Below, one piece after another: positions 47,570 to 56,852 of a stretch of 64,000 nt of DNA; the first letter of the stretch is position 1, and every line of letters begins with the position of its first letter. Source of the stretch: Flexithrix dorotheae DSM 6795. Its GTDB lineage: Bacteria > Bacteroidota > Bacteroidia > Cytophagales > Flammeovirgaceae. Position numbers and translations under genes: made by a program. The stretch lies in contig NZ_KB903487.1 in the NCBI RefSeq assembly GCF_000379765.1, positions 294,057 through 358,056 of the forward strand, written 5' to 3'. The notes below the pieces were generated by a model. The model did no database searches. It was given only the letters and a program-made list of their open reading frames with translations, and had not been told where the DNA came from.

Positions 47570-49225
47570 ATGAGGATGCGTAGATTTAAAATCGCTATTA
47601 TCAGTTTAATTTTTTTCACTTTTCTGGCATCTTTTGGTCCCAATGACAAGTATTTTGAGATAGCTAAAAACCTGGACATCTTCGCCACACTGTTTAAAGA
47701 AGTCAATAGATATTATGTAGATGAAGTAGATCCCACAGAGCTTGTAAATATTGGAATTAATTCCATGCTTAGTACGCTGGATCCATACACCAATTATATT
47801 CCCGAAGAACAAATAGATGATTACAGAACGATGACTACTGGAGAGTATGGGGGAATTGGGGCTGTAATTGGAAGAAAGAATAATAAAATAACGGTGCTTA
47901 TGCCTAATGAAGGTTATGCAGCCGAAAAGGCGGGTGTTCAGATTGGAGATGAATTATTGAAAATTGATGGTCAGGAGGTGAAGGATCTGTCTATTTCTGA
48001 AATCAGTAAATTATTAAAAGGGAATGAAGGCTCTCCTCTCGAAATTACCTTAAAAAGGATGGGAAATCCCGAGTCATTTACTTTGAATTTAACAAGAGAA
48101 AGAATTCATTTAAATAATGTGCCGTATTATGGCCTGGTGGCAGATGATATTGGCTTTATTCAACTTACTGATTTTACCCAAAATGCCAGTAAGGAAGTTA
48201 AGAATGCCCTTATTGAATTAAAAAAAGAAGGGGCTAAAAAGATTATTCTTGATTTAAGAGGAAATCCTGGAGGGCTTTTGAGTGAGGCTATCAATATTGC
48301 AAATATTTTCCTTCCGAGAGGTTCAGAAGTTGTAAGTACCAGAGGAAAAATACAGGAATGGAACAAAACTCATCGCGCGCTTAATGCTCCTGTGGATACT
48401 GAAATACCAATTGCTGTTTTAATTAGTAAAAATAGTGCTTCAGCCGCAGAAATCGTTTCTGGAGTTATTCAGGATTACGACCGTGGGGTGCTGGTTGGGC
48501 ACAGGTCATTTGGAAAAGGTCTTGTTCAGGCTACCAGACCATTGTCTTACAATTCTAAATTAAAAGTTACAGTTGCAAAATATCATATTCCAAGTGGAAG
48601 GTGTATTCAGGCAATTGATTATTCTCATAGAGATATTAACGGCTATGCCGATAAAGTACCTGATTCTTTAAGAGTAGCTTTTAAAACCAAAGGAGGCAGA
48701 ACCGTGTATGATGGTGGAGGCGTGGATCCGGATATTCCTGTGGATAAGGAAAACTATGCTCCAATTGTATGGAGTCTTGTCAGTAAAGGTTTAATTTTCG
48801 ACTATGCTACAGAGTTTAAACTCAAGCATGAATCTATCCCTCCTGCAAAGGAATTTAAACTGAGCCAGGAGGAGTTTAATAGTTTCGTTGCCTGGTTATC
48901 GGACAAGGAATATGACTATACAACCTCTGTAGAAAAAATGCTTGCAGAATTAATAGAAAATGCAAAAGCTGAGAAATATTATGAAGATATAAAAGGGCAG
49001 ATCGATAATTTAGATGCAAAAATATCTCATAATAAAGAAACCGACCTTCAAAAATTTAAGGGGGAAATTATGGAGGTTTTAGAAAGGGAAATATCATCAA
49101 GATATTACCTGCAAACAGGAATAATTGAGTCTTCTTTTGATGATGATAATGAACTGGATGCTGCCATTGAACTTTTAAGTGATATGGATAATTATTACAG
49201 CATTTTAAGTGGGGAAGATTCTTAG
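47570..49225 (+). CDS. S41-family C-terminal processing peptidase
   Basis: 551 residues. N-terminal membrane anchor or signal (RRFKIAIISLIFFTFLASFG). PDZ domain (about 95-180: GIGAVIGRKNNKITVLMPNE, AGVQIGDELLKIDGQEV). Protease domain with DLRGNPGGLLSEAINIAN and the Ser-Lys dyad: S291 in NSASAAE and K316 in RSFGKGLVQ, the 25-residue spacing of Tsp/CtpA. Length and the C-terminal helical part match Bacteroidota homologues. It cleaves periplasmic proteins from their C-termini. Downstream of rnpA, a neighbourhood I have seen for this family in Bacteroidota. Confidence 0.95.
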   Translation: MRMRRFKIAIISLIFFTFLASFGPNDKYFEIAKNLDIFATLFKEVNRYYVDEVDPTELVNIGINSMLSTLDPYTNYIPEEQIDDYRTMTTGEYGGIGAVIGRKNNKITVLMPNEGYAAEKAGVQIGDELLKIDGQEVKDLSISEISKLLKGNEGSPLEITLKRMGNPESFTLNLTRERIHLNNVPYYGLVADDIGFIQLTDFTQNASKEVKNALIELKKEGAKKIILDLRGNPGGLLSEAINIANIFLPRGSEVVSTRGKIQEWNKTHRALNAPVDTEIPIAVLISKNSASAAEIVSGVIQDYDRGVLVGHRSFGKGLVQATRPLSYNSKLKVTVAKYHIPSGRCIQAIDYSHRDINGYADKVPDSLRVAFKTKGGRTVYDGGGVDPDIPVDKENYAPIVWSLVSKGLIFDYATEFKLKHESIPPAKEFKLSQEEFNSFVAWLSDKEYDYTTSVEKMLAELIENAKAEKYYEDIKGQIDNLDAKISHNKETDLQKFKGEIMEVLEREISSRYYLQTGIIESSFDDDNELDAAIELLSDMDNYYSILSGEDS

Positions 49226-49256
49226 ATTAGTATAAATATCCTACTATAATAAATTC

Positions 49257-49292
49257 AAACCGGTGGAGTAATTTCATCGGTTTTCTTTTTTT
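49257..49292 (+). terminator. Rho-independent terminator of the S41 protease gene
   Basis: Stem aaaccggtg/catcggttt (49257-49265/49275-49283, one G-T pair) followed by ttttcttttttt. Confidence 0.85.
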
Positions 49293-49372
49293 ACATTTAA
49301 AATACCTTCTAGCTCACCAAAATAAGATACACTGTATCCTCATTAGTATTAGTAAAAGTTCACTATACTCAA

Positions 49373-50419
49373 ATGAAAAAAATTTTACTAATCACTTTAT
49401 TTCAAATAATCCATATGTTGGCTGCAAACGCTCAGGAATTGCTAAATGGAGAATGGACAGGATACCTTACCCAACATATTATGGGATCAATTTCAGAATC
49501 CCCATTAGTGCTGAATATTACGCAGGAAAAGGATCAACTTTCCGGGATTGCCTATATAGAAGCTTCAGAATTTCTCAATATCAGTGCTAAAATGGATTTT
49601 AAAGGATATCTTCAGGGGGACAGCATAATTATTCAAGAAGATAAAATATTAGAGGGTGATGTGTTGGGAGATGGAGTTGGCTGGTGTATAAAAACGCTTG
49701 TCGTGAAGTTGGAAAGTTTTGAGGGGGGATACAAATTAGTTGGGAGATGGTCGGGAATAGAAGATGGTAATAATAAGGCATGTATTCCCGGTGAAGTTTT
49801 ATTAGAAAAAGAAGGAGAGAAATTCTTTGGAACAATCCTGGATAGTCTTACGAATGCGCAAATTGAAGGAATTGCTTTCATTAGGGAAAAAGAAACGGGT
49901 AAAAAAATAAAAAGGGCTGAAACTGAAATGGGAGAGTTTCACTTTTCCCCGATTATTGGCCAGTCTTACCATCTCAATCTGACAGCAAAGGGTTATTACG
50001 ATAAAGTGGTTTTTATTGACATCAATCAGTCTGATCAAGAAGAAAATTTTTACCTCAAAAAAATTGTAGCGGGTGATATCACCATTATGAATCACTTACA
50101 GTTCGAAAGGTCTAGTCCACAGGTTACAGAATCTTCAAAACCAAAACTAAAAGAATTTGCTGCTTTTTTAAGGCGAAACCCGAATTTAGAAGTAGAAATT
50201 GCCGGCCATACTTCTAATGAAGGAAGTGAGGTTCAGAATAAACTACTATCTTTTAACCGTGCTACAGCTGTGGTAAATATTTTAAAGGCAAGAGGGGTTA
50301 ATCCTGACATGCTTATCCCAAAAGGATACGGAAGCGAGAAGCCTTTGGAAGACAATGCTACAGAAGAAGGTCGGATAAAAAACAGAAGAGTAGAATTCAA
50401 AATCTTATCCATTAAATAG
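49373..50419 (+). CDS. OmpA-family protein with altered peptidoglycan-binding motif
   Basis: 348 residues. Signal peptide MKKILLITLFQIIHMLAANA. Residues about 22-145 form a beta-rich domain (LNGEWTGYLTQHIMG ... GRWSGIEDG), a lipocalin-like pattern with two Cys. A carboxypeptidase-regulatory-like domain follows (about 150-232, TGKKIKRAETEMGEFHF). The OmpA C-terminal domain occupies 235-348: VEIAGHTSNEGSEVQNKLLS, RATAVVNILKARGV and GRIKNRRVEF. The Asp that normally binds diaminopimelate (GHTD) is Ser281 here, while Arg296 is kept. Periplasmic or outer-membrane-associated. Single gene. Confidence 0.92.
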   Translation: MKKILLITLFQIIHMLAANAQELLNGEWTGYLTQHIMGSISESPLVLNITQEKDQLSGIAYIEASEFLNISAKMDFKGYLQGDSIIIQEDKILEGDVLGDGVGWCIKTLVVKLESFEGGYKLVGRWSGIEDGNNKACIPGEVLLEKEGEKFFGTILDSLTNAQIEGIAFIREKETGKKIKRAETEMGEFHFSPIIGQSYHLNLTAKGYYDKVVFIDINQSDQEENFYLKKIVAGDITIMNHLQFERSSPQVTESSKPKLKEFAAFLRRNPNLEVEIAGHTSNEGSEVQNKLLSFNRATAVVNILKARGVNPDMLIPKGYGSEKPLEDNATEEGRIKNRRVEFKILSIK

Positions 50420-50482
50420 TCTATTCCGCTGTACAACCTTTACAATTTCATGCTCTCATCTGGGAATTTGGAAATGGAAAGC

Positions 50483-50490
50483 TATCTTTG
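50483..50490 (+). promoter_or_regulatory. -7 box of the transketolase gene
   Basis: TATCTTTG fits TAnnTTTG, 84 bases before the ATG, leaving a longish 5' leader. No clean TTTG at the -33 spacing. Confidence 0.45.
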
Positions 50491-50573
50491 CGAGACATTT
50501 TAGCTGCCTGAAATCTAAACCAATAAGCCGTTTCACCACTAGATTTTATATTTCATTTCAAAAAACATCAAAC

Positions 50574-52616
50574 ATGGACAATGTAATTGTAAACCGAGCT
50601 GCAGATAATATTAGAGTACTCTCGGCTTCAATGGTAGAAAAAGCGAAATCAGGACACCCAGGAGGTGCAATGGGAGGTGCTGACTTTATTAATATCTTAT
50701 TTTCCGAATTTCTTGTATTCGACCCTAAAGATCCTACCTGGAGATTTAGAGATAGATTTTTCCTTGATCCGGGACACATGTCTCCAATGTTGTATTCTAC
50801 ACTTTCTCTTATTGGAAATTATTCAATGGAGGATTTAGCTAATTTCAGGCAGTGGGGAAGCCCAACCCCTGGTCACCCGGAAGTTGATTTTAAAAGAGGT
50901 GTAGAAAATACTTCAGGGCCATTAGGACAGGGACATACATTTGCAGTGGGAGCTGCAATTGTTGAGCGGTTTTTGGCTGCCAGGTTTGGAGAATGGTCTG
51001 CTCATAAAACTTATGCTTTTATTTCAGATGGTGGTATTCAGGAAGAAATTTCACAGGGCGCAGGTAGAATTGCCGGATTTCTTGGCCTAAGCAACCTGGT
51101 CATGTTTTATGATTCTAATGATATCCAGCTTTCTTCCGAAACTGCTGATGTATCAGTAGAAGATACAGCTAAAAAATATGAAGCCTGGGGTTGGAATGCC
51201 ATCACGATCGAAGGAAATGATCCGGATGCCATAAGAGCAGCGCTAACCGAAGCTTCAAATGAAACTGAAAAACCAACGCTTATTATTGGTAAAACCATAA
51301 TGGGTAAAGGGGCAGTTACTGAGGAGGGTGAAAGTTTTGAAAGAAAAGTTTCTACTCATGGTATGCCTTTGGGAAGTGCAGGGGCTTCATTAGCTAAAAC
51401 TATTGAAAACCTTGGAGGTGATCCTGAAGATCCATTTAAAATATTCCCTGAAGTTGCTGAATATTATGAAGGGGTAAAAGCCAAAAAAGCTAAAATAGTA
51501 GCAGAAAGAAAAGCTGCTCAGGAAGAATGGGAAAGTAATAATAAAGACCTTGCAGAAAAATTAGAATTATTTTTCTCAGGCGATATTCCTGAAATTGATT
51601 ATAGTGAAATTACCCAAAAAGCAGGTGTAGCTACAAGAGCGGCTTCTTCTGCTGTACTTGCTCACTATGCTGAAAAGGTAGAAAACATGATCGTAATGTC
51701 TGCTGACCTTTCTAACAGTGACAAAACGGATGGTTTCCTAAAGAAAACAAGTATTTTCCGAAAAGGTGATTTCTCAGGAGCATTTTTACAGGCAGGTGTG
51801 GCTGAACTAACAATGGCCGCAATTGCCAACGGAATGGCTCTGCATGGTGGTGTTATTCCGGTTTGCGCTACTTTCTTTGTGTTTTCTGATTACATGAAGC
51901 CTGCATTCAGACTAGCTGCTTTAATGGAGCTTCCTGTAAAATATGTATGGACTCATGATGCTTTTAGAGTAGGAGAGGATGGCCCAACTCACCAGCCGGT
52001 GGAGCAGGAGGCACAGGTAAGGTTATTAGAGAAGCTGAAAAACCACTCTGGTGATATGAGTCTATTAGCTTTAAGACCAGCCGATGCCAATGAAACTACA
52101 ATCGCATGGAAAATGGCCCTGGAGAATAAAAAAACACCTACTGCGCTAATTCTATCAAGACAGGGAATTAAAGATTTACCTGCTGCTACTTCAAGATTTG
52201 AAGAAGCTAAGCAAGCAGAAAAAGGTGCTTATGTAGTAGAAAGTGATTCAGATACTCCTGATATTGTTTTGGTGGCAAGCGGATCTGAAGTATCTACTTT
52301 AGTGGCAGGAGCCGAAAAACTCAGAGCTGAAAAAGGCCTTAAAGTCAGAATTGTTTCCGCCATTTCTGAAGGTTTATTCAGGAACCAGAGTAAAGATTAC
52401 CAAGAAAGTGTAATTCCTTCCGGAGTTCCGGTTCTTGGTCTTACTGCTGGTTTACCTGTTACTTTACAAGGTCTTGTTGGACCTTTCGGAAAATCGATAG
52501 GTTTAGATCATTTTGGCCATTCAGCTCCAGCTGGTGTACTTGATGAAAAATTAGGTTATACCGGAGAAAATGTATTTAATCAGGTGAATATTTATCTGGA
52601 AGAATACAAAGGTTAA
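50574..52616 (+). CDS. tkt: Transketolase
   Basis: 680 residues, usual length. Moves two-carbon units between sugar phosphates in the pentose phosphate pathway using thiamine diphosphate. Seen: KAKSGHPGGAMGGAD, RDRFFLDPGHMSPMLYS, GPLGQGHTFAVG, the ThDP-binding region FISDGGIQEEISQGAGRIAG with the downstream YDSNDIQLS, and in the pyrimidine domain VWTHDAFRVGEDGPTHQPVE. The sequence DGGIQEE replaces the DGCLMEG of E. coli, normal for this branch. Cytosolic homodimer. Strong terminator; single gene. Confidence 0.97.
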   Translation: MDNVIVNRAADNIRVLSASMVEKAKSGHPGGAMGGADFINILFSEFLVFDPKDPTWRFRDRFFLDPGHMSPMLYSTLSLIGNYSMEDLANFRQWGSPTPGHPEVDFKRGVENTSGPLGQGHTFAVGAAIVERFLAARFGEWSAHKTYAFISDGGIQEEISQGAGRIAGFLGLSNLVMFYDSNDIQLSSETADVSVEDTAKKYEAWGWNAITIEGNDPDAIRAALTEASNETEKPTLIIGKTIMGKGAVTEEGESFERKVSTHGMPLGSAGASLAKTIENLGGDPEDPFKIFPEVAEYYEGVKAKKAKIVAERKAAQEEWESNNKDLAEKLELFFSGDIPEIDYSEITQKAGVATRAASSAVLAHYAEKVENMIVMSADLSNSDKTDGFLKKTSIFRKGDFSGAFLQAGVAELTMAAIANGMALHGGVIPVCATFFVFSDYMKPAFRLAALMELPVKYVWTHDAFRVGEDGPTHQPVEQEAQVRLLEKLKNHSGDMSLLALRPADANETTIAWKMALENKKTPTALILSRQGIKDLPAATSRFEEAKQAEKGAYVVESDSDTPDIVLVASGSEVSTLVAGAEKLRAEKGLKVRIVSAISEGLFRNQSKDYQESVIPSGVPVLGLTAGLPVTLQGLVGPFGKSIGLDHFGHSAPAGVLDEKLGYTGENVFNQVNIYLEEYKG

Positions 52617-52636
52617 AAGGTACACTTATGACTAAA

Positions 52637-52670
52637 AAAAGGCGCCTGATTTAATATTAAGGCGCCTTTT
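52637..52670 (+). terminator. Rho-independent terminator of tkt
   Basis: Perfect 11-bp stem aaaaggcgcct/aggcgcctttt (52637-52647/52660-52670), 12-base loop, T-rich tail. Confidence 0.92.
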
Positions 52671-52926
52671 GTGTTTTTTAAAGGGGTAATTCAAAATAAG
52701 TCTTATTGAGTTGAAAACCGTTAAAAATCATTAAAAAAAAATTTATTTGAAGCCTGGAACCCTTTTCTATCGTATGGGTTTATTAGTCGAGAGTGGGTAT
52801 TCTAAAATATAAGACTGGATTTACCTATTTAAAACAATTTACAGGAATAAGTTTCTGAAATCCATTCATTTGGAATGTAGTCATTCCTGAAACTAATATA
52901 AATTAGTAGTACAAAAATTTGAACAA
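52671..52926. other. Intergenic region with a nested inverted repeat
   Basis: AT-rich. Near 52840-52892 a nested imperfect hairpin is seen: outer caggaat/attcctg around inner cattc-attt-ggaatg. No T-run, so not an ordinary terminator; no ORF. Confidence 0.4.
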
Positions 52927-53517
52927 ATGAGAAAAGTAGTAAAGCGGTTTATTTTTATTGTCCTGGGTGTGTCAGGTCTATTTCTGTTTAATGCCTGTTC
53001 ACCAGGAAGTGGGAATATGGAACAATCTGAAGCTGAAAATACAGAGACGGAGCTGGAAGAAGCGGAGGAAAAACTTAGTCCGCTGACGAAAATATCCGGT
53101 AAAATTGATGGAGTAAAAATAAATATGCAATATGGGTCACCTGGAGTAAAGGGGAGAAAGATCTGGGGGGGACTGGAACCGTATGGACAAGTCTGGAGAA
53201 CCGGAGCCAATGAAGCTACTTGGATAGAGTTTGATAGTGATGTATTGATCAATGGAGAAAAATTGCCAAAAGGAAAATATTCCCTTTTTACCATTCCTAC
53301 CGAAAATGAATGGACACTGATTTTTAACAAAGTTTGGGACCAGTGGGGTGCCTACGAATATGACGAAAAGGAAGATGCACTAAGAGTGGTGGTTCAGCCT
53401 TCTCCATCTGAAGAATTGGAGGAAAGATTAAATTTTAGGATAAAAGAATCCGTAAATTTTAAATGGGAGAAAATTAAGTTTTCATTCAATGTGGAAAAGG
53501 ATAAGGGTAATGCCTAA
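52927..53517 (+). CDS. DUF2911 lipoprotein
   Basis: 196 residues. Lipoprotein signal ending LFNAC (Cys24-25 region), then an acidic Glu/Ala linker to about 55. The DUF2911 domain is plain: INMQYGSPGVKGRKIWGG, YGQVWRTGANEATWIEF and LPKGKYSLFTIP, followed by the W...FNKVWDQWGAYEYDE segment. Common in Bacteroidota; function unknown, a periplasmic beta-sandwich is expected. Single gene with a UUCG-capped terminator. Confidence 0.92.
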   Translation: MRKVVKRFIFIVLGVSGLFLFNACSPGSGNMEQSEAENTETELEEAEEKLSPLTKISGKIDGVKINMQYGSPGVKGRKIWGGLEPYGQVWRTGANEATWIEFDSDVLINGEKLPKGKYSLFTIPTENEWTLIFNKVWDQWGAYEYDEKEDALRVVVQPSPSEELEERLNFRIKESVNFKWEKIKFSFNVEKDKGNA

Positions 53518-53555
53518 CATAAATACCTCTCTGTAGGTCATGAATAATTCTACTT

Positions 53556-53585
53556 AAAAAGGCTTTTCTTCGGGAAAGCCTTTTT
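53556..53585 (+). terminator. Rho-independent terminator with TTCG tetraloop
   Basis: Stem aaaaaggcttttc/ggaaagccttttt (one G-T pair) closed by c(ttcg)g, followed by T-rich sequence. Confidence 0.92.
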
Positions 53586-53674
53586 ATTTTAAAGCAATTT
53601 TTAGATTTTAAGGGCAATTTTATTCAAAAATAAATTTTGAGTTGTTTTACAAACTTTTTCAAACGCTATAAGCT

Positions 53675-55822
53675 ATGAAACCTACTTTTCTTTTCTTTTT
53701 TTTATCACTTTTAGTATTTCAATTATTTGCACAGGAAAAAGAATTGAAAAAAGGAATTTCCTATTTTCAGGAAGAGGAATACAAAAACGCTTTAATTCAT
53801 CTGAATGAAGCTCTCTATGCCGACCCCTCCAATGTTGAAGCTAATTATTTTGCGGGAATTTGTCATATTTTACTTAATAGTCCCAAAAAAGGATTGGAAT
53901 ATTTAAAAAACCTGGAACCAAATGCAGAGACACTTGGAAAACCCAGGTATTACTATTGGCTGGGAATGGCCTATTATAAAAACCATTTGTTCGAAGATGC
54001 TAAATCCAATCTGTATAAATTTAAATCAGTAAACTCGAACGTAAAGGAGGACGATTTGCTCACCCAAACCCTGGCGAGTATAGAAAACGCCATTGAAGTT
54101 TATAAAAAACCAAAAGGGTTTATTGTGGATAACTTAGGCGAAACTATCAATTCCGATTCCCCCGAATATAACAGCATATTATCTAAAAATCAGGAAAAGA
54201 TTCTGTTTACAAGAAGAAGTGGAAATCCAGAGAAAAAAGCCAAAGATATGGAAACAGAAACCATATATGCTTCTTTTTTAGACGAATACAATTTGTGGAC
54301 AACCCCGAAAAAGGAAGAGCTGGACTTTAAAGTGAAAGGGGATAATGTGGCCACCATTCAGCTTTTTGGCAATGATCAGAAAATGATTATCTATCAGAAT
54401 GAGGATCTGTATATTTCCGAGTATTTTGCCGGGGAGTGGGAGAAACCAGTGCCTCTTGGGAATCATATCAATACTTCTGGGTATGAATCACATGCCTGTA
54501 TAACTGAAGATGGGAGCACCATAGTTTTTTCTTCTAATGGATATAATCCCAAAGGTGATTTAGATTTATTTATCGCTTTTAATAAAGGTAATGGAAAATG
54601 GGGAAAGCCTTTTCCTCTGGCGGAATTAAACACAGAATATGATGAAGATGCGCCATTTTTGGATAAAAACGGAGTTCTTTACTTTAGTTCAAAAGGACAT
54701 AGTTCTATTGGCGGTTTCGATATTTTTAAATCTACCCATCACCGCACTGCAAAAGTTTGGTCTACCCCTGAAAATCTTGGATATCCCATTAATTCAGTAG
54801 GAGATGATATCTTCTTTAGTGTTTACAACGATATTGGATTTTTTACTTCAAATCGTAGTGGAGGTTTTGGTGCGGAGGATATTTACAAAGCATACCTTTT
54901 TGAAGAAGTAGTATTGAAAGGTAGGGTAATTGATTTAGCCTCACAAAAACCGGTTCCAAATGCTACTGTAGTATTTATAGGTAAACAAAAAGAGATTGAG
55001 GCCTTTCCAAATGAATCAGGCGAGTTTCAGATAAATTTACCCTTTAGAGAAAAATTTACTACTAAAATTTTTGTAGGGGATCAATTGAAATCCGAACAAT
55101 ATTTCCAACCTGAAATTTCTGATGATCATTCCCGAATAATAGAACAAAATTTTGAAATAGATCTCCTTCATGAAATGCTGAATGGAATTACCATTAAAGG
55201 TGTGGTTTATTCAAACGAATCCAGACAACCACTTGAAGCAGTAGTTAAGCTGATCAATAATCAAAATAACAAGGAAGTAACCAGTACTGTCACAGATTCT
55301 GATGGGAATTTTTCTATGAGAGTAACAGATAATCAGGGTGATTATTCCTTAAAAACCAGTTCGAAGGCACATTTAACCAAGGATACTCAATTTTTTCTTT
55401 CAAACGCTAGGGCTGGGATTATAGATGAAATAATCCTGTTAGATCCCACTGATGCCAGTGCCCCATTGGTGGTTAAAAATATTTATTTCGACTTTAATTC
55501 CTCCATTTTAAAGGAATTGTCCTATAGTAGCCTTGATCAAATGGCTCAATTTCTTAAAGATAACCCATCTATCGAAATAGAAATTTCCGGGCATACTGAT
55601 AATGTGGGAGACCCGGCTTATAATTTAATTCTATCTGAAAGAAGAGCAAAAGCAGTTGTGCAATATTTGAGAAGTAAGGGAATTGATCCAGAAAGAATGA
55701 CTGCCAAAGGCTATGGGGACCAAGTGCCCAGGGTGAGTAATGATGATGAGAAAGATGGAAGAGAAATTAACCGAAGGATAGAACTCAAAATTACCGGAAA
55801 CAAAGATCAATTGGGCAATTAG
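53675..55822 (+). CDS. PorE-like OmpA-family protein (TPR, beta-propeller, CRD, OmpA)
   Basis: 715 residues. Signal peptide MKPTFLFFFLSLLVFQLFAQ. TPR-like repeats (about 20-140), then a PD40-type beta-propeller (about 160-410; SPEYNSILSKNQEKILFTRR, GYESHACITEDGSTIVFSSN and FFTSNRSGGFGAEDIYKAY). Two carboxypeptidase-regulatory-like domains follow (about 415-600), then an OmpA C-terminal domain (about 600-710) with intact motif ISGHTDNVGDPAYN and GREINRRIEL. This order matches PorE, a T9SS component proposed to tie the machine to peptidoglycan, but many paralogues exist in each genome. Fits with the T9SS substrate at 22694-26653. Confidence 0.92.
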   Translation: MKPTFLFFFLSLLVFQLFAQEKELKKGISYFQEEEYKNALIHLNEALYADPSNVEANYFAGICHILLNSPKKGLEYLKNLEPNAETLGKPRYYYWLGMAYYKNHLFEDAKSNLYKFKSVNSNVKEDDLLTQTLASIENAIEVYKKPKGFIVDNLGETINSDSPEYNSILSKNQEKILFTRRSGNPEKKAKDMETETIYASFLDEYNLWTTPKKEELDFKVKGDNVATIQLFGNDQKMIIYQNEDLYISEYFAGEWEKPVPLGNHINTSGYESHACITEDGSTIVFSSNGYNPKGDLDLFIAFNKGNGKWGKPFPLAELNTEYDEDAPFLDKNGVLYFSSKGHSSIGGFDIFKSTHHRTAKVWSTPENLGYPINSVGDDIFFSVYNDIGFFTSNRSGGFGAEDIYKAYLFEEVVLKGRVIDLASQKPVPNATVVFIGKQKEIEAFPNESGEFQINLPFREKFTTKIFVGDQLKSEQYFQPEISDDHSRIIEQNFEIDLLHEMLNGITIKGVVYSNESRQPLEAVVKLINNQNNKEVTSTVTDSDGNFSMRVTDNQGDYSLKTSSKAHLTKDTQFFLSNARAGIIDEIILLDPTDASAPLVVKNIYFDFNSSILKELSYSSLDQMAQFLKDNPSIEIEISGHTDNVGDPAYNLILSERRAKAVVQYLRSKGIDPERMTAKGYGDQVPRVSNDDEKDGREINRRIELKITGNKDQLGN

Positions 55823-55845
55823 CAAAAATAAAGATGTTGATGTAA

Positions 55846-55875
55846 AAAAGGCATTCCAAATTTGGAATGCCCTTT
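55846..55875. terminator. Bidirectional terminator after the PorE-like gene
   Basis: Perfect 11-bp arms ggcattccaaa/tttggaatgcc (55850-55860/55861-55871) flanked by A6 and a T-run; lies between convergent genes. Confidence 0.88.
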
Positions 55876-55904
55876 TGCCCTATAATTGTAAACTATATCA
55901 ATCT

Positions 55905-56543
55905 TTATTTGATTGTATAACTTTGTTCTGTAACGTTTCCATTCGAAGAAATGCTCACAGTGTAATTTCCCTTATCTAGAGGGGCTAAATTGAACAAGCT
56001 GCTAAAATTTTCTGTATCGAATAAAGTTTTGTCGTAAAGATTCTTTCCTTTTTCATCAGTGATTGAAATTTTCACAGGGTTAGTAGCATTTTGGAAAGCA
56101 ATTCTGATTTTATTATTAGTTGCTGAAGCAGACAGATAGCTTTCAAATGTCTTCACTTGTTTTTTCCCTACAAATATTTTATGCTGAGTTTCAAATTCTC
56201 CTGACTTTATTTTTACGAAATAAACACCATTTCCAATTTTACCTAAATCATAATTTCTTTTTAATTCGGTATTGTTTCTCTGGATATCAGTAAAAATTAA
56301 ATTTTTCTTGTCATCATAAATTTTGATGGTCACTTTCTCCTTTCCTTTTTTCTCATAAGCCACTCTGATTTTGGTAGTGTTTTTTAAAGGGTAGATGCTA
56401 TATTGAATATTAGAAGATTCTTTAATTTTCTTGTCATCAATAGGATCGTTTCCCGTATTAGTATTCGCAAAAACTGCGGCTGAGGATGAGAATAAAATAG
56501 CAAAAATTAAAGTCTTGGCAATTGTTCCGATAATTGATTTCAT
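55905..56543 (-). CDS. Secreted protein with two T9SS-CTD-like beta domains
   Basis: 212 residues. Signal peptide MKSIIGTIAKTLIFAILFSS ... FAN. The mature part contains two similar halves: KVTIKIYDDKKNLIFTDI ... GNGVYFVKIKSGEF, and PVKISITDEKGKNLYDKT ... LDKGNYTVSISSNG. Each resembles the fold of the T9SS sorting domain (v.i.i.d..g..l, then G.Y.v.i), but without the preceding cargo. Such small proteins are common in Bacteroidota; role unknown. Whether the last half works as a sorting signal is uncertain. Single gene. Confidence 0.8.
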   Translation of the reverse strand: MKSIIGTIAKTLIFAILFSSSAAVFANTNTGNDPIDDKKIKESSNIQYSIYPLKNTTKIRVAYEKKGKEKVTIKIYDDKKNLIFTDIQRNNTELKRNYDLGKIGNGVYFVKIKSGEFETQHKIFVGKKQVKTFESYLSASATNNKIRIAFQNATNPVKISITDEKGKNLYDKTLFDTENFSSLFNLAPLDKGNYTVSISSNGNVTEQSYTIK

Positions 56544-56791
56544 GGTAGCAAAATTTGTTTTTATAAAAATTAATCTGACGAAAAGGAGTTTTCCAATAGA
56601 AATGCCAATAAGTGTAAGGTATTGATTTTTAGATGTTTATGAAGATTTAGTTGAGGTGACTGGAAATGAGATTTGTTCGGATCTGAACACACCCTGTTGG
56701 AAAACCGGACAACTTTAAGTGAAAAAAGTATAATTTGGAGGGAAAACTCTTATAGATTAGAGAAAGGAAAGCTCATCCTATCCTCAAAAAT

Positions 56792-56822
56792 AAAAAAGCT
56801 AACCCTGATCCAGGATTAGCTT
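56792..56822 (-). terminator. Rho-independent terminator of dnaN
   Basis: Minus strand: gctaatcctg-gat-cagggttagc (56820-56811/56807-56798, one G-T pair), then T6. Confidence 0.9.
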
Positions 56823-56852
56823 CTTTAAGGAATGAATGTTTTGTTGGGTTGG

